Origin: CAZXIY01 sp964640935
Lineage (GTDB): Archaea > Thermoplasmatota > Thermoplasmata > Methanomassiliicoccales > Methanomethylophilaceae
Length of the DNA: 6,069 nt
Reading direction: 5' to 3'
NCBI GenBank assembly: GCA_964640935.1
Contig: CAZXIY010000068.1
Coordinates: 1 to 6,069 of the forward strand
Shown here: positions 5,909-6,069 of the stretch, one piece after another
Layout of the letters: each line of letters begins with the position of its first letter
How positions within the stretch are numbered: the stretch's first letter is position 1
Position numbers and translations under genes: made by a program
The notes under the pieces: generated by a model
The model's database searches: none
Told to the model about the DNA's origin: nothing
The model's input: the letters and a program-made list of their open reading frames with translations, nothing else

Positions 5909-6069
5909 TCATCTCTGTTCTTCGTCGTTCTCGTCGTCGTAGATTATCTTCTTCCTGTTCTTGAGCGTCACGCGGTACCACATGGCGAAGATGATGATCA
6001 CGAGGCCTATGATGCCCGCGACCACAGCGAGCATATGCGGGAAGTCGAAACCGAACCATTCGCCTTTCG
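5909..6069 (-). CDS. Membrane protein, C-terminal fragment (runs in from beyond the window)
   Basis: The minus strand is open from the right edge to a TGA at 5911-5909, giving 52 visible residues of a protein whose start lies outside. The segment begins KGEWFGFDFPHM, then has a hydrophobic helix LAVVAGIIGLVIIIFAMWY (about 13-31 of the visible part), a basic patch (RVTLKNRKK) and a very acidic tail (YDDENDEEQR). The basic residues after the helix point to a cytoplasmic tail, with the Trp/Phe-rich segment before it outside the cell. Composition is protein-like throughout and the reading frame ends cleanly next to the fumarase gene, which supports a real gene. The family cannot be named from this piece. 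Confidence 0.65.
   Translation of the reverse strand, partial: KGEWFGFDFPHMLAVVAGIIGLVIIIFAMWYRVTLKNRKKIIYDDENDEEQR

Overview
The window is archaeal. It encodes an MCM replicative helicase, a DUF424 protein and the ribosome-assembly factor NMD3. Ile is often ATA and Arg often AGG, one upstream element matches an archaeal TATA box, and the genes are tightly overlapped. The gene styles look most like Thermoplasmatota, possibly Methanomassiliicoccales. That placement is an inference from protein flavour and codon use, not a search result. No TAG stop appears among the seven visible stops (six TGA, one TAA), which fits such a lineage but proves nothing.

Layout, left to right: (1) 1-116, minus strand, the N-terminus of a small membrane protein that runs off the window, with a TATA-like box placed for a leaderless transcript. 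(2) 117-288, a divergent intergenic region holding candidate promoters in both directions, an exact 11-bp direct repeat and an 8-bp palindrome. (3) 289-4436, plus strand, a compact operon: an 80-aa probable winged-helix protein, mcm, a DUF424 protein and nmd3, with gaps or overlaps of only 1 to 4 nt. (4) 4475-5907, plus strand, the alpha and beta subunits of a two-subunit class I (4Fe-4S) fumarate hydratase or related hydro-lyase. (5) 5909-6069, minus strand, the C-terminal end of another membrane protein, converging on the fumarase genes with a 1-nt gap.

The most notable element is an in-frame 158-residue mini-intein inside MCM (codons 364-521, nt 1625-2098). It separates Walker A from Walker B, so the unspliced precursor should lack a working ATPase. 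It has no visible homing endonuclease, and the usual block B histidine appears to be threonine.

How the genes may work together: the first operon links a DNA replication helicase to a probable DNA-binding protein and to ribosome biogenesis (DUF424/NMD3), suggesting growth-coupled expression of information-processing genes. The fumarase pair is a metabolic unit that may be read through from that operon or may use its own weak promoter near 4441-4450. I saw no rRNA, tRNA, CRISPR array or insertion sequence.
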